Below, in pieces: positions 50,824 to 63,173 of a stretch of DNA of 64,000 nucleotides (position 1 is the first letter of the stretch; every line of letters starts with the position of its first letter). The stretch covers positions 1 to 64,000 of the forward strand of contig NZ_MVIW01000016.1 in NCBI RefSeq assembly GCF_002072185.1, given 5' to 3'. The notes beneath the pieces were generated by a model that ran no database searches, was not told the DNA's origin, and worked only from the letters and a program-made list of their open reading frames with translations. Origin of the DNA: Actinomyces denticolens. GTDB lineage: Bacteria; Actinomycetota; Actinomycetes; Actinomycetales; Actinomycetaceae. Both the position numbers and the translations under genes were made by a program.

Positions 50824-51597
50824 ATGAGCCCTTCCGAGAAGATCCCTGGCCCTCCGGGCCTCCCCGACGATCTCTACAGCGCCAACGCGGACATCCACGC
50901 GGCGCTGGTCCTGCCCTACGTGGAGGCGATGGGCCCCGCGCTCACGGAGATCCTCGGCGGCGACGACGGCGCTCCACCCGGGCTGCCGATCCTCGACCTC
51001 GGCTCGGGCACCGGCGCGCTCCTGCCCTGCCTCGCAGCCCTCGGGGACCATCCGCTGCACGCCGTCGAGCCGCATCCGGCCATGCGGGCGGGGCTCATGG
51101 CCACCGTCTGCGCCCTTCCCGGCCTGGCGCGGCGCGCCACCGTCCTGCCCGGGACCCTCGATGACGCCGCGCCCCTCCTGCCCTCCCGCCTCGGCGCGGT
51201 CGTCGCGCTCAACATGCTCGGGCACCTCGATGAGGCGGAGGAGGAGAGGCTCTGGGACTTCACGGGCGAACGCCTGGCCCCGGGAGGCGTCGTCGTCATC
51301 TCCCTCCAGGGCCCGCTGGAGCCCGTGGAGGTTCCGTGGACCGACTTCGGGCAGAGCGCCGTCGGCGGGCTGCGATACGGCACGGAGGGGCGGGCCGAGC
51401 CCGACGGCGACTCGATGCGCTGGACCATGCGGTGGACGGTCCGCACGGCGGCGGGAGACGTGATCGATGAGCGCGCGGCCCGCACCTCCTGGAGGATCCT
51501 CACCCCGGAGCACTTGCGCGCCAGGGCCGCGCGGGTCGGCCTGGAGCCTGGACCGGTGCGCGATGATCTCCTCCTGCTCTCCTTCGTCCGCCGCTGA
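50824..51597 (+). CDS. Class I SAM-dependent methyltransferase
   Basis: A 257-residue methyltransferase with motif I LPILDLGSGTGALLPCLAAL at about residues 55-74, the acidic AVEPHP, and VVALNMLGHLDEAEE as the motif IV/post region. It looks like a small-molecule or tRNA/protein methyltransferase of the Methyltransf_25 type; the substrate is unknown. ATG 50824 follows AGGAG. It is divergent from nucS, 77 bp away. Confidence 0.83.
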   Translation: MSPSEKIPGPPGLPDDLYSANADIHAALVLPYVEAMGPALTEILGGDDGAPPGLPILDLGSGTGALLPCLAALGDHPLHAVEPHPAMRAGLMATVCALPGLARRATVLPGTLDDAAPLLPSRLGAVVALNMLGHLDEAEEERLWDFTGERLAPGGVVVISLQGPLEPVEVPWTDFGQSAVGGLRYGTEGRAEPDGDSMRWTMRWTVRTAAGDVIDERAARTSWRILTPEHLRARAARVGLEPGPVRDDLLLLSFVRR

Positions 51598-51697
51598 GCG
51601 GGTCTCCTCGACTGGCGGGCTGATCCACGCGGCCGCCCGGGATGAGGGATGATCCGCCTGTTGATCGAGGCTCGCCGCGTCCTGAGGAGTCCCACGA

Positions 51698-53164
51698 GTG
51701 AGCAGCACGAGCACCACGGCACCGCCCGCACCCGGCTCCACCCCCGTCCCGGAGAGCCGGCGCCTCCCCCTGCGCCGGGGCCCGTACCTCACCGGGACGG
51801 CCGGATCGGATCGGCTCATCGGCCTCGACGCCGCTCGGGGCCTCGCGCTGTTCGGCATGGCGGCGGCCCATGTGGGCATCACGAGCTGCGGGCTCAACAC
51901 GCTGCCGGGCTGGCTCAACCTGGCGCACGGCCGCTCCGCGGTGCTCTTCGCGGTCATCGCGGGGTTCTCACTCGGGATCATGTCCGGGCGCGAGAGGCCC
52001 CACACGGGCGATCGCCTCGTGCGCACGCGGCTGCGGATCCTCGTGCGCGCGGTACTGCTCATGGCCATCGCCGGGGTGCTCATCACCTTCACCACCGGGG
52101 TGGTGATCATCCTGGGCTACTACGCCGCCTGGTTCGCCGCGGCACTGCCGGTCCTCCATTGGCGCGCCCGACGGCTGTTCATCGCCGCTGCGGCGACGGC
52201 CGTCGTCGGGCCGCTCGTGCTCAAGGCGCTCCCGCCGGCGATGGCACGCATGGGGCTGGCCTCCTGGCCCGCCGCCTCCGACGGCTCCGAGGCGCTCCTG
52301 GGCCTGTTCGTCACGGGCGCCTATCCAGGGGCGGTGTGGATGTCCTTCATCCTCCTGGGGATAGGGCTCGCGAGGATGGGGATCAGCGGGGCCCGGCGCG
52401 TGGCCCGGCTGGCGGCGATCGGGGCGCTGTGCGCGGTGCTCGGCTACGGCGGCGCCTACCTGCTCACGCGCGCGGCGGGGGCGGAGAGGCCCGACGAGTT
52501 CCACCTCACCGTGTCCACGAGCCGGGGCGCCTCCGAGGGCGGCTCGGATCCCGGTGGCCCCATCATCGGTGCCGATGGCTCCTCCGGTTCCGCGCTCGCT
52601 CAGGGCACCGCCGCCGCGACGCCGGTCTGCGGCGATGGCGAGGCGATCAGCGGCTCCTCCGAGTGGCCGGTGCTGCTGTCGGCCAAGCCGCACACGAACA
52701 GCTTCTTCGAGGTGCTCGGCTCCGGAGGGGTCGCGGTGGCCGTCATCGCCCTGCTGCAACTGCTGGCATCGGCGGGGGCATGGGCGAGGTGGCCGCTCGC
52801 GCCGCTGGCGGCCATGGGATCGATGTCGCTGACGATCTACAGTGCGCATATCGTGGTGATCTGGGCCTTCGACCTCATGAGCGCCCAGGACAACCGCCCG
52901 CTGATGACCATGATGGGCGGCCTGGCAGCCTTCGCGATGGCCTGGCTGGCCGTCTTCGCCCGCGGGCCGATGGAGCACATCATCCATGTGATCTCCCTGC
53001 GGGCCGCCCGCGCCTCCAGTGACCCGCCCCTTTTCGCCGAGACCGGTCGATATCGCCATCGAAACCGGTCGAAAACGGCAACGAAACCGGTCCATCCCTC
53101 GCTCGCAATTCCCCAAGGCGCCCCGTGCGACGCCACGTCTCGCTCAGATCACGGACAGATCTAG
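51698..53164 (+). CDS. DUF418/heparan acyltransferase-like membrane protein
   Basis: A 488-residue membrane protein with about ten segments. The start LIGLDAARGLALFGMAAAHVG is the DUF1624/DUF418 (acyltransferase-like) signature with the membrane His; SMSLTIYSAHIVVIWAF occurs near the end, also typical. A long polar loop of about 90 residues (STSRGASEGGSDPGG onward) probably faces outside. GTG 51698 follows GAGGAG. The last 40 or so codons, from PLFAETGRYRHRNRSK on, are encoded by a family A repeat (53038-53091) and its flank, so the original C-terminus has probably been replaced. Confidence 0.83.
   Translation: MSSTSTTAPPAPGSTPVPESRRLPLRRGPYLTGTAGSDRLIGLDAARGLALFGMAAAHVGITSCGLNTLPGWLNLAHGRSAVLFAVIAGFSLGIMSGRERPHTGDRLVRTRLRILVRAVLLMAIAGVLITFTTGVVIILGYYAAWFAAALPVLHWRARRLFIAAAATAVVGPLVLKALPPAMARMGLASWPAASDGSEALLGLFVTGAYPGAVWMSFILLGIGLARMGISGARRVARLAAIGALCAVLGYGGAYLLTRAAGAERPDEFHLTVSTSRGASEGGSDPGGPIIGADGSSGSALAQGTAAATPVCGDGEAISGSSEWPVLLSAKPHTNSFFEVLGSGGVAVAVIALLQLLASAGAWARWPLAPLAAMGSMSLTIYSAHIVVIWAFDLMSAQDNRPLMTMMGGLAAFAMAWLAVFARGPMEHIIHVISLRAARASSDPPLFAETGRYRHRNRSKTATKPVHPSLAIPQGAPCDATSRSDHGQI
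53038..53091. repeat. 22-bp-period repeat, family A, copy 3 (3 cores)
   Basis: Cores CGAGACCGGT (53038-53047), CGAAACCGGT (53060-53069) and CGAAACCGGT (53082-53091), exactly 22 bp apart, spacers CGATATCGCCAT and CGAAAACGGCAA. The only copy lying inside an open frame: it encodes part of the C-terminus of the DUF418-like protein. Confidence 0.88.
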
Positions 53165-53281
53165 CGCACAGGTCAGCGGGCCTCTACCGTGAGCACGACG
53201 GCGCTGGCGCCGTCGCGGGTCCGCCCTGAGGCCTGCGCTCTCCCTGGTCAACATCATCGGTTCTCCTGGAAGGCATGCCCC

Positions 53282-54169
53282 ATGAATCCCCTCCCGCCCG
53301 CCCCGAGCAAGGCCGCCCGCGCCTCCTCCCAGCAGCACGCCCCTCGGCGCCCCCTCCGACTCACGATGATCCGTGGCGCCGGACTGGGATGCTCCCTGCT
53401 GCTCGCCCTGGGCGCCTGCTCATCCGATGGCGGCACCATCAGCACCACCTCGACGCCGTCGGCGACCATCGCCGCCACCGCCGTCGAGACCGGCGGGCCG
53501 GACTCGACCAGCGCCCCCTCCGACGCCCCGGCGGCCCTTCTCTCCACGGTCCAGCCCGGCGAGGGATATATCTGCGACGGCGAGAGCACCGATGGCTCGG
53601 ACGCCAGCGGGGGCTGCCGTCGGCAGACCGCCGGGCTGGCCCCCGAGGAGGCCACCGGGGCCCCGCTCCATCCCCCACCGGCGACGACGCGCCTGGGGAG
53701 TAACGACACCGGATCACCACCTCATGCCTCATCTGATGCGGGCCCGAACCGGTCTCGACCGTCATTTCGACCGGTTTCGATGACGTTTTCGACCGGTCTC
53801 GCTCATAAGAGGGGGTTAGAGGAGTGTGGGTTGGGTGGGGGCGGCGGACTCCATCCAGGCGACGAGGGCGGAGTGGGACGCCTCGTGCATCGCCAGCTTG
53901 TAGCGCCGGCCCGCGATGGTGCAGGGGACCTCGAGGACCTTGCCGTTCTCGAAGCGCCTCACGGCCTGACCGAGCTCGATCGACTCCCTGGCCCAGTGGG
54001 CGGCGGGCCGAGGGGACACCGAGATGAGCCGGTACCAGCGCAGGGAGTTATCGGTGAACAGCGCCAGCCCGGAGGTCCAGGTCATGCCCCCCGGCCGCTG
54101 CAGGGCGCACTCGAAGGAGCCCACGCGCCCGGCGATCGAGCGCAGCCGGGTCAGGAAGATGACGAGTAG
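53282..54169 (+). CDS. Lipoprotein gene with abnormal 3' end (possible remnant)
   Basis: ATG 53282 opens a frame for a lipoprotein: basic N-terminus, hydrophobic GLGCSLLLALGAC with lipobox LGAC at about residue 46, then a Ser/Thr-rich segment and a short part with two Cys (GYICDGESTDG, SGGCRRQ). From about 53740 the frame enters a family A repeat and then runs 350 bp antisense through the DUF2550 gene, so the second half cannot be authentic. The natural stop was probably lost when the repeat arrived, or a frameshift is present: another frame stops at 53703. Real product likely 130-150 residues. Function unknown. Confidence 0.45.
   Translation: MNPLPPAPSKAARASSQQHAPRRPLRLTMIRGAGLGCSLLLALGACSSDGGTISTTSTPSATIAATAVETGGPDSTSAPSDAPAALLSTVQPGEGYICDGESTDGSDASGGCRRQTAGLAPEEATGAPLHPPPATTRLGSNDTGSPPHASSDAGPNRSRPSFRPVSMTFSTGLAHKRGLEECGLGGGGGLHPGDEGGVGRLVHRQLVAPARDGAGDLEDLAVLEAPHGLTELDRLPGPVGGGPRGHRDEPVPAQGVIGEQRQPGGPGHAPRPLQGALEGAHAPGDRAQPGQEDDE
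53748..53801. repeat. 22-bp-period repeat, family A, copy 4 (3 cores, reverse)
   Basis: Reverse-orientation cores ACCGGTCTCG (53748-53757), ACCGGTTTCG (53770-53779) and ACCGGTCTCG (53792-53801), exactly 22 bp apart, ending 14 bp before the stop of the convergent DUF2550 gene. Spacers on the minus strand: CGAAAACGTCAT and CGAAATGACGGT. Confidence 0.88.
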
Positions 54170-54225
54170 GACGACGGCGAGCAGGGCCACCAGCGCGAGG
54201 ACTACCAGCACCTGCTCCATCATCG

Positions 54226-54229
<4 letters not shown>
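53816..54229 (-). CDS. DUF2550 membrane protein
   Basis: A 137-residue protein with one N-terminal membrane helix (VLVVLALVALLAVVLLVIFL) and a cytosolic domain with FECALQRPGGMTWTSGLALFTDNSLRWYRL, the DUF2550 family that follows atpC throughout actinobacteria (Rv1312). GTG 54229 overlaps the atpC stop (GTGA), so it is coupled to the ATP synthase operon. Function unknown; it may act in respiration or membrane assembly. Confidence 0.92.
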
Positions 54230-56084
<1,855 letters not shown>

Positions 56085-56137
56085 CTATTGACGTTGAGTC
56101 GGGTCTTGCGGGCGGCGGGGCCGCCGGGGTGGTGGGT

Positions 56138-57082
56138 CTACTCTGCGGCGAGGGAGTCGGCGCCGGAGACGATCTCGGAGATCTCCTGGGTGATATCCGC
56201 CTGGCGCGCCGCGTTGGCGAGCCGGGTGTACGTGGTGATGAGCTCCTCGGCGTTGTCGGTGGCCGTGTGCATGGCCTGCTGGCGGCTGGCCAGCTCGGAG
56301 GCGGCCGACTGCAGCAGGGCGTTGCGGATGCGCGAGCCCACGTAGCGGGTGAGGAGCGCGTCGAGCACCTTGGAGGTGGAGGGCACGAACTCGTAGAGGG
56401 GCTGGGTGCCCTTGATCGCGGAGAGCTGGACCGCCTGAGTGGCGGCGATGTCCTCGCGGTTGATCTCGCCCGGGCCGCCCAGGTCCACGACCGTCAGCGG
56501 GAGCATTCGGCGGACCTCCGGCACCTGGGAGACCATGGAGACGTAGCGGGTGAAGACGATGTGCACCTCGGCCACTCCCCCGGCGTCGCCGGGGGCGAGG
56601 AAGTACTCGAGGAGGAGGGAGGCGACCTCCTCGATGTGCTCGGCGCTGGGGCGGTCGGAGTCCCCGGTCCAGGAGTACTCCACGGGGCGGCCGCGGAAGG
56701 CGAAGTAGTTCTGCGCGCGGCGCCCGTAGGTGAACAGGATCGGCTCCTTGCCGTCCTCCACGAGGTGCTCGATGAGCCGCTCGGACTCGCGCAGGATGGT
56801 GGCGGAGTAGGCGCCGGCCATGCCGCGGTCGGAGGTGACCACGACGACGGCCACCCGATCGGTGTCCTCGCGCTCGCGCGTGATGGGGTGGTCGAGCCCG
56901 GAGTAGGTTCCGACGGCGGCCACCGCCTGGCTCAGCGCGTGATCGTAGGGCCCGGCCTCGGCAGCGCTGCGGCGCGCGGCGCCGATCCGGGAGGAGGCGA
57001 TGAGCTCCATGGCCCGGAACACCTTCTGGAGCGTCTGGGTCGACCGGATGCGCTGCTTGTAGACGCGCTGATTACCTGCCAC
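56138..57082 (-). CDS. atpG: ATP synthase gamma subunit
   Basis: A 314-residue central-stalk subunit beginning MAGNQRVYKQRIRSTQTL, with the conserved AMELIASSRIGAAR and DRGMAGAYSATILRESE, and ending in the C-terminal helix with DITQEISEIVSGADSL. GTG 57082, 3 bp after the atpA stop, with AAGAGGGG in the end of atpA as ribosome-binding site. Confidence 0.96.
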   Translation of the reverse strand: MAGNQRVYKQRIRSTQTLQKVFRAMELIASSRIGAARRSAAEAGPYDHALSQAVAAVGTYSGLDHPITREREDTDRVAVVVVTSDRGMAGAYSATILRESERLIEHLVEDGKEPILFTYGRRAQNYFAFRGRPVEYSWTGDSDRPSAEHIEEVASLLLEYFLAPGDAGGVAEVHIVFTRYVSMVSQVPEVRRMLPLTVVDLGGPGEINREDIAATQAVQLSAIKGTQPLYEFVPSTSKVLDALLTRYVGSRIRNALLQSAASELASRQQAMHTATDNAEELITTYTRLANAARQADITQEISEIVSGADSLAAE

Positions 57083-57085
57083 GGG

Positions 57086-58717
57086 TCAGCCCCTCTTGAG
57101 CACGATCTGCTCGCTCGTGCGCTCGGCGACGACCTCGTCCTCGGCGTCGGCGACCTCCCCGGAGAGCATCCGCCCGCCGGAGAGGTAGGTGGTGCGGAAG
57201 GACTCGACGGCGGAGCGCAACTCGGCCTCGGTGTCCTCGGAGAGCTGCCCGGTGTCGCGGATGGCCGCCAGGACGGTCGAGTTGCGGCGCAGGTGGTCCA
57301 GGAGGGCCGCCTCGAATGGCAGGACATCGGCCACCTCGAGGTCGTCGAGGTATCCGTTGGTGCCCGTCCACACGCTGACCACCTGCTCCTCGACGGGGTA
57401 GGGGGTGAACTGCGGCTGCTTGAGCAGCTCCATGAGGCGCTCGCCGCGGGTCAGCTGGGCGCGGGTGGTGGCGTCCAGGTCGGAGGCGAACATGGCGAAG
57501 GCCTGCATGGAGCGGTACTGCGCCAGCGTGATCTTGAGGGTCCCGGCGACCTTCTTCATCGCCTTGACCTGGGCCGCCCCGCCGACTCGGGAGACCGAGA
57601 TGCCGACGTCGACGGCGGGGCGCTGATCGGAGTTGAACAGGTCGGACTGAAGGAAGATCTGCCCGTCGGTGATGGAGATGACGTTGGTGGGGATGTAGGC
57701 CGAGACGTCGTTGGCCTTGGTCTCGATGACCGGCAGGCCGGTCATGGAGCCGGCGCCGAGGTCGTCGGAGAGCTTCGCGCAGCGCTCGAGCAGGCGCGAG
57801 TGCAGGTAGAAGACGTCACCGGGGTAGGCCTCGCGGCCCGGCGGGCGGCGCAGGAGGAGGGAGACGGCGCGGTAGGCCTCGGCCTGCTTGGACAGGTCGT
57901 CGAAGACGATGAGGACGTGCTTGCCGGCGTACATCCAGTGCTGGCCGATGGCCGAGCCGGTGTACGGGGAGAGGTACTTGAATCCGGCGGGGTCGGAGGC
58001 CGGGGAGGCGACGATCGTGGTGTACTCCAGTGCGCCGCGCTCCTCGAGGGCTGCGCGCACGGCGGCGATGGTCGATCCCTTCTGGCCGGTGGCCACGTAG
58101 ATGCAGCGGACCTGCTTGGCGGGGTCTCCGCTGTCCCAGGCCGCCTTCTGGTTGAGGATGGTGTCCAGGGCGATGGCGGTCTTGCCGGTCTTGCGGTCGC
58201 CGATGATGAGCTGACGCTGGCCGCGGCCGATCGGGATCATCGAGTCAATGGCCTTCAGCCCCGTCTGGAGCGGCTCGTGGACGGACTTGCGGGCCATGAC
58301 GCCGGGGGCCTGGAGCTCCAGGGCGCGGCGCCCCTCGGCGGCGATCTCGCCCAGGCCGTCGATGGGGCGGCCCAGGGGGTCCACCACGCGGCCCAGGAAG
58401 GCGTCGCCCACGGGGACGGACAGGACCTCGCCGGTGCGGCGCACGGTCTGCCCCTCGTCGATGCCCGCGAAGTCGCCCAGGACGACGACGCCGATCTGGC
58501 GCTCGTCGAGGTTCATGGCCAGGCCGGCGGTGCCGTCCTCGAAGGTGAGCAGCTCGTTGGCCATGACGCCGGGCAGGCCCTCGACGTGGGCGATGCCGTC
58601 GGCGGCGAAGATGACGTGCCCGACCTCCTCGGCGGCGACTCCCGCGGGCTTGTAGGCCCGCGCGAAATCACTGAGCGCCGAGCGGATCTCCTCGGCCTTG
58701 ATGGTCAGCTCTGCCAT
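57086..58717 (-). CDS. atpA: ATP synthase alpha subunit
   Basis: A 543-residue non-catalytic F1 subunit. Visible are [14 protein letters not shown] at the start, P-loop [22 protein letters not shown], and [18 protein letters not shown] 58717 follows AAGGAG with 8 nt spacing. The C-terminal extension of about 30 residues with acidic [11 protein letters not shown] is typical of actinobacteria and has been linked to latency of ATP hydrolysis in mycobacteria. Confidence 0.97.
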   Translation of the reverse strand: MAELTIKAEEIRSALSDFARAYKPAGVAAEEVGHVIFAADGIAHVEGLPGVMANELLTFEDGTAGLAMNLDERQIGVVVLGDFAGIDEGQTVRRTGEVLSVPVGDAFLGRVVDPLGRPIDGLGEIAAEGRRALELQAPGVMARKSVHEPLQTGLKAIDSMIPIGRGQRQLIIGDRKTGKTAIALDTILNQKAAWDSGDPAKQVRCIYVATGQKGSTIAAVRAALEERGALEYTTIVASPASDPAGFKYLSPYTGSAIGQHWMYAGKHVLIVFDDLSKQAEAYRAVSLLLRRPPGREAYPGDVFYLHSRLLERCAKLSDDLGAGSMTGLPVIETKANDVSAYIPTNVISITDGQIFLQSDLFNSDQRPAVDVGISVSRVGGAAQVKAMKKVAGTLKITLAQYRSMQAFAMFASDLDATTRAQLTRGERLMELLKQPQFTPYPVEEQVVSVWTGTNGYLDDLEVADVLPFEAALLDHLRRNSTVLAAIRDTGQLSEDTEAELRSAVESFRTTYLSGGRMLSGEVADAEDEVVAERTSEQIVLKRG

Positions 58718-58784
58718 CTTTGGTCTCCTTCACGAAGCATTGAGTCGGTGGGGGCGGCCTGCGCCCGGTGGGGGGACACGGGGC

Positions 58785-59600
58785 TCATCCCGCGAGCTGG
58801 GCGCGCAGGTCGGCGACGGCGCTGCGCACGGTGTGGTCGATGATGTGGCTCTTGATGGTGATGCGCGCCCCGCCGATGACGGCGGGATCGACTGAGGTGT
58901 TGAGCTCGACCTCGGTGCCGAGGCGCTTGGTGAGGATGGCCAGCAGCCGGGCCTCCTGCGCGCTGGTCATGGGGGCGGCGGTGACGACATCGGCGATGCT
59001 GCGGCGCTGGAGGGCCGCCGCGCGCTCGACCACGCGGCGCAGGTTGCGCCGGGGCCCGCCCTCGGCGTGGTGGCGCACGCACCAGCGGACCAGGCTCATG
59101 GCGGGGGCGGACAGGTGCGGTCCGAAGACCTGATCCGCCAGGCGCACCCGCTGCTCGGTGGTAGTGCGCCGAGAGGGCTCCAGGGCCTCGCGCAGCTCGC
59201 GGTCCTGGCCGATGATCTCCGAGGCCTCGAAGACCTCCCGCTCGATGTCGGCCACGGTGCCATCGGCGTGGGCACCGGCGAGGATCGCCTCGATGCCCAG
59301 GTCGTGCAGGGCGGAGACGAGATCGACGGGCTTGGACCAGCGCCCGCGCGCCATGCCCCGCAGGAGCTCGACGACGCGCTCGTCGAGGCGGCCGGAGAAG
59401 AGCCGGGAGGCGAGGGCGGCCTTGTCCTCGCCGCTGCGCCCGGGATCGGTCAGCGGCCCGCGCAGCGGGTTCGCGGCGATCTCGTGGGCCATGGCCAGGA
59501 TCTGCTGGCCCAGCTCCTGGCCGTAGGCGCCCGCGTCGCGCAGGACGGGGGTCCAGGCGGCGCGGGTGGCGGCGCGGGTCGCGGCTGTGCCCTGATTCAC
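58785..59600 (-). CDS. atpH: ATP synthase delta subunit
   Basis: A 271-residue stator subunit. The long form, with an N-terminal extension, is usual in actinobacteria outside the b-delta fusion group; here b and delta are separate genes. C-terminal LTKRLGTEVELNTSVDPAVIGG and IIDHTVRSAVADLRAQL are characteristic of the family. GTG 59600 overlaps the atpF stop (GTGA). Confidence 0.94.
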   Translation of the reverse strand: MNQGTAATRAATRAAWTPVLRDAGAYGQELGQQILAMAHEIAANPLRGPLTDPGRSGEDKAALASRLFSGRLDERVVELLRGMARGRWSKPVDLVSALHDLGIEAILAGAHADGTVADIEREVFEASEIIGQDRELREALEPSRRTTTEQRVRLADQVFGPHLSAPAMSLVRWCVRHHAEGGPRRNLRRVVERAAALQRRSIADVVTAAPMTSAQEARLLAILTKRLGTEVELNTSVDPAVIGGARITIKSHIIDHTVRSAVADLRAQLAG

Positions 59601-60193
59601 CGGAGCTCCTCCACGGAGGCGCCGCCGTCGACGCCCGGGGTCGCGGGGGCGGCCTCGAGCTCATCGAGGAAGCGGTCGATGACGCGGCTGGACAGCTCGG
59701 TGTCCTTGAGCTGCTCGCCGACGATCCGCTCGGCGAGTGTGGAGGCGAGCAGGCCCACCTCCGTGCGCAGCGAGATCTGCGCGGCCTGGCGCTCGGCGAG
59801 GATCTGGCGCTGGGCGGCGTCGAGGGCCTTGCCCGCCTCGCCCTGGGCCTCGGCACGGGCGGCGGCCACGATGGAGGCGGCCTCGCTCTGGGCCTTCTCC
59901 CGGATGGAGGCGGCCTCGCGGCGCGCCTCCTCCACGAGGCGGGCGGCCCGCTGCTCGGCACCGGCCTGATCCTTCTTGGCCTTGTCCGCGACGGCGAGGC
60001 CCTCCTCGATGCGCGCGGTGCGCTCGTCGAGGACCTTCGTGAAGCGGGGCAGGACGTACTTGATGAGCACCAGCGCCACGATGGCGAAGGAGATCGTGCC
60101 CCAGACCAGGTCATAGGTGTGGGGCAGGAGGAGGCTGTGCTCCTCCCCCGACTCCGCGGCCGCGGCGAGGGTGGTGATCATGACGGGGGCCAT
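59597..60193 (-). CDS. atpF: ATP synthase b subunit
   Basis: A 198-residue stator protein: one N-terminal membrane helix (about residues 27-47, LVWGTISFAIVALVLIKYVL), then a long charged coiled coil (FTKVLDERTARIEEGLAVAD, EARREAASIREKAQSEA). ATG 60193 is given; ATG 60181 is also possible. Coupled to atpH by a 4-bp overlap. Confidence 0.94.
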   Translation of the reverse strand: MAPVMITTLAAAAESGEEHSLLLPHTYDLVWGTISFAIVALVLIKYVLPRFTKVLDERTARIEEGLAVADKAKKDQAGAEQRAARLVEEARREAASIREKAQSEAASIVAAARAEAQGEAGKALDAAQRQILAERQAAQISLRTEVGLLASTLAERIVGEQLKDTELSSRVIDRFLDELEAAPATPGVDGGASVEELR

Positions 60194-60211
60194 GGGGATG
60201 ACCGTCGCCGA

Positions 60212-61343
<1,132 letters not shown>

Positions 61344-61467
61344 ATGGCCTCCTCAAGGCAGTCCGGGGCGATCGATCAGGGCGAGGGCGCCGGTGGGGCC
61401 CGCCGGGGGCGGCGATCACTGACGTCGCGCCCACCACATTACTCCACGTTGCCCGGCGCGACGACAG

Positions 61468-61947
61468 TCATCTCGCATCGGCGGGGCGCGATGGCGCGGG
61501 ATCTGCGCCCCTCTCGCTCTCGACGACCAGGGTCCGCCCGGCCGCCAGGGTCACGACCTCCACGGCGGTCACCACGATGAGGGCGAGCGCCAGGGAGGCG
61601 AGGAACCACGTGCCGGAGAACTCCTCCCGATGGGGCCCGGCCAGCAGGACCACTCCCACCATGACGGCGATCTTGGCGGCGAAGGAGAGCATGACGCCGC
61701 CGGAGGCCAGGAGGGGGAAGCGCTGCCACGGCACGAGCAGGACGACGGCGGTGATGAGGGTCAGCGCCAGTCCCGCGCCGCTGCCCCAGGCGGCTCCGGC
61801 CAGGGCCCGACCACCGCCGGCAGCGCCCGCGGCAAAAGTGGTGACGGCCGTCACTGTTCCGATGATGGCGACCCGTCGCCCGGCCCTGCGGAACACCGCC
61901 GCGGTGGGCTGGGCGATGGCGCTCCCGGCGCCCTCGGGCGCGCTCAC
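61468..61947 (-). CDS. atpI: ATP synthase protein I-like membrane protein
   Basis: A 159-residue membrane protein with four segments (AIIGTVTAVTTFAAGAAGG, ALTLITAVVLLVPW, LSFAAKIAVMVGVVLLAG, SLALALIVVTAVEVVTLA) lying directly before atpB, the place of AtpI (Rv1303). AtpI assists c-ring assembly in some bacteria; sequence conservation is low, so the name rests mainly on topology and position. GTG 61947 overlaps the stop of the WecA-like gene (GTGA). Confidence 0.8.
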   Translation of the reverse strand: MSAPEGAGSAIAQPTAAVFRRAGRRVAIIGTVTAVTTFAAGAAGGGRALAGAAWGSGAGLALTLITAVVLLVPWQRFPLLASGGVMLSFAAKIAVMVGVVLLAGPHREEFSGTWFLASLALALIVVTAVEVVTLAAGRTLVVESERGADPAPSRPADAR

Positions 61948-63173
61948 GGGCGCTCCCCGCTCGTGGGGACGGCGGCGTCGGGGCCTCGGGGCGCATCGGC
62001 GCGATCGGGGGTCGCATGGGGGCGGACGCGCCCGGGCGCCGCGGATCGGAGCGCGCGACGCGCCTGGTGCCGGGCGCGCCTCCTGGCCCCGGGGCCGATG
62101 CCGGGGATGAGGTCCGTGGTCAGGGCGAGCGCGATGACGACGGCGATGAGGGCTCCGCAGGCCACGCGCTGCCAGGGCAGGACGGCCAGCGCTGCGACGG
62201 AGAAGGCGCCGATGGCGGCCCACAGGTACATGGTGAGGACGGCCCGGCGGTGCGAGTGCCCGCCCGCGAGGAGCCGGTGGTGCAGGTGGAGCTTGTCGGG
62301 GTGGAAGGGGCTCTTGCCCGCCAGGGTTCGGCGGGTGACCGCCATGATCATGTCGGCCAGGGGCAGCAGGAGGATGGCGACGGGGAGGATGAGGGGGAGG
62401 AACACGGGCACGGCCGAGGAGCCGGTGATCGTTCCGGGATCGATCTGGCCGGTGACGATGATCGTGCCGGCCGCCGAGACCAGCCCGAGCTGCATGGAGC
62501 CGGAGTCGCCCATGAAGATCGTGGCGGGGTGGAAGTTGTGGGGCAGGAAGCCCAGGCACACGCCGATGAGGGCGGCCATGATGGTGGCCGCCAGGGAGGT
62601 GTAGGCCTGGGGGCTGGTGGCCCTGGTGAGGATGTAGACGTAGATGAAGAAGGCCGTGGCGCCGATCCCGATGATCCCCGCGGCGAGGCCGTCGAGGCCG
62701 TCGACGAAGTTGACGGCGTTGATGACCACGATGATGACCAGCACGGTGGCTGCCAGGGACAGCCGGGAGGAGCCGATGGTCAGCCCTCCCACGGGGAAGG
62801 TGATGAGCTGCACCCCCTTGGAGGCCATGACGCCGGCGGCGAGGATCTGGCCCGCGAGCTTCGTCATCCAGTCGAGCTCCCACAGGTCGTCGACGACGCC
62901 CAGGAGGCACACCAGTCCCGCACCGATGACCACCGCCCCGGCGCTGGCATCGATCGTGCCGGCGAGGTAGGGGATCCTCGAGGCCACGGCGATGGCGGTC
63001 GCCAGTCCCACGAACATGGCGACGCCGCCGAGCCTGGGGATCGGCGAGGTGTGGACGTCCCGGTCCCGCACGGGGGTCAGCGCATGGGAGACGAGGGCGA
63101 TATGCCGCACGATCGGCACGGAGATGTAGGTGGCCGCGGCGGCGATGAGCAGGATGAGAAGGTAGACCCTCAT
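61944..63173 (-). CDS. WecA-like undecaprenyl-phosphate glycosyl-1-phosphate transferase
   Basis: A 409-residue polyprenol-phosphate sugar-phosphate transferase of the MraY/WecA/TagO family, starting glycan synthesis on a lipid carrier; Rv1302 (the rfe/wecA gene) is the mycobacterial match. Motifs: SPIPRLGGVAMFVG, LGVVDDLWELDW (Asp pair), NAVNFVDGLDGLAAG, IFMGDSGSMQLG and HPDKLHLHHRLL. ATG 63173 overlaps the sua5 stop. The C-terminal 50 residues are basic and Pro-rich. The sugar is probably GlcNAc. Confidence 0.92.
   Translation of the reverse strand: MRVYLLILLIAAAATYISVPIVRHIALVSHALTPVRDRDVHTSPIPRLGGVAMFVGLATAIAVASRIPYLAGTIDASAGAVVIGAGLVCLLGVVDDLWELDWMTKLAGQILAAGVMASKGVQLITFPVGGLTIGSSRLSLAATVLVIIVVINAVNFVDGLDGLAAGIIGIGATAFFIYVYILTRATSPQAYTSLAATIMAALIGVCLGFLPHNFHPATIFMGDSGSMQLGLVSAAGTIIVTGQIDPGTITGSSAVPVFLPLILPVAILLLPLADMIMAVTRRTLAGKSPFHPDKLHLHHRLLAGGHSHRRAVLTMYLWAAIGAFSVAALAVLPWQRVACGALIAVVIALALTTDLIPGIGPGARRRARHQARRALRSAAPGRVRPHATPDRADAPRGPDAAVPTSGERP

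Noticed and set aside
53038-53091. CRISPR-like array for the 22-bp-period cores
   Set aside because: Cores are 10 nt, spacers 12 nt and similar to each other, with two or three per locus scattered over 37 kb.
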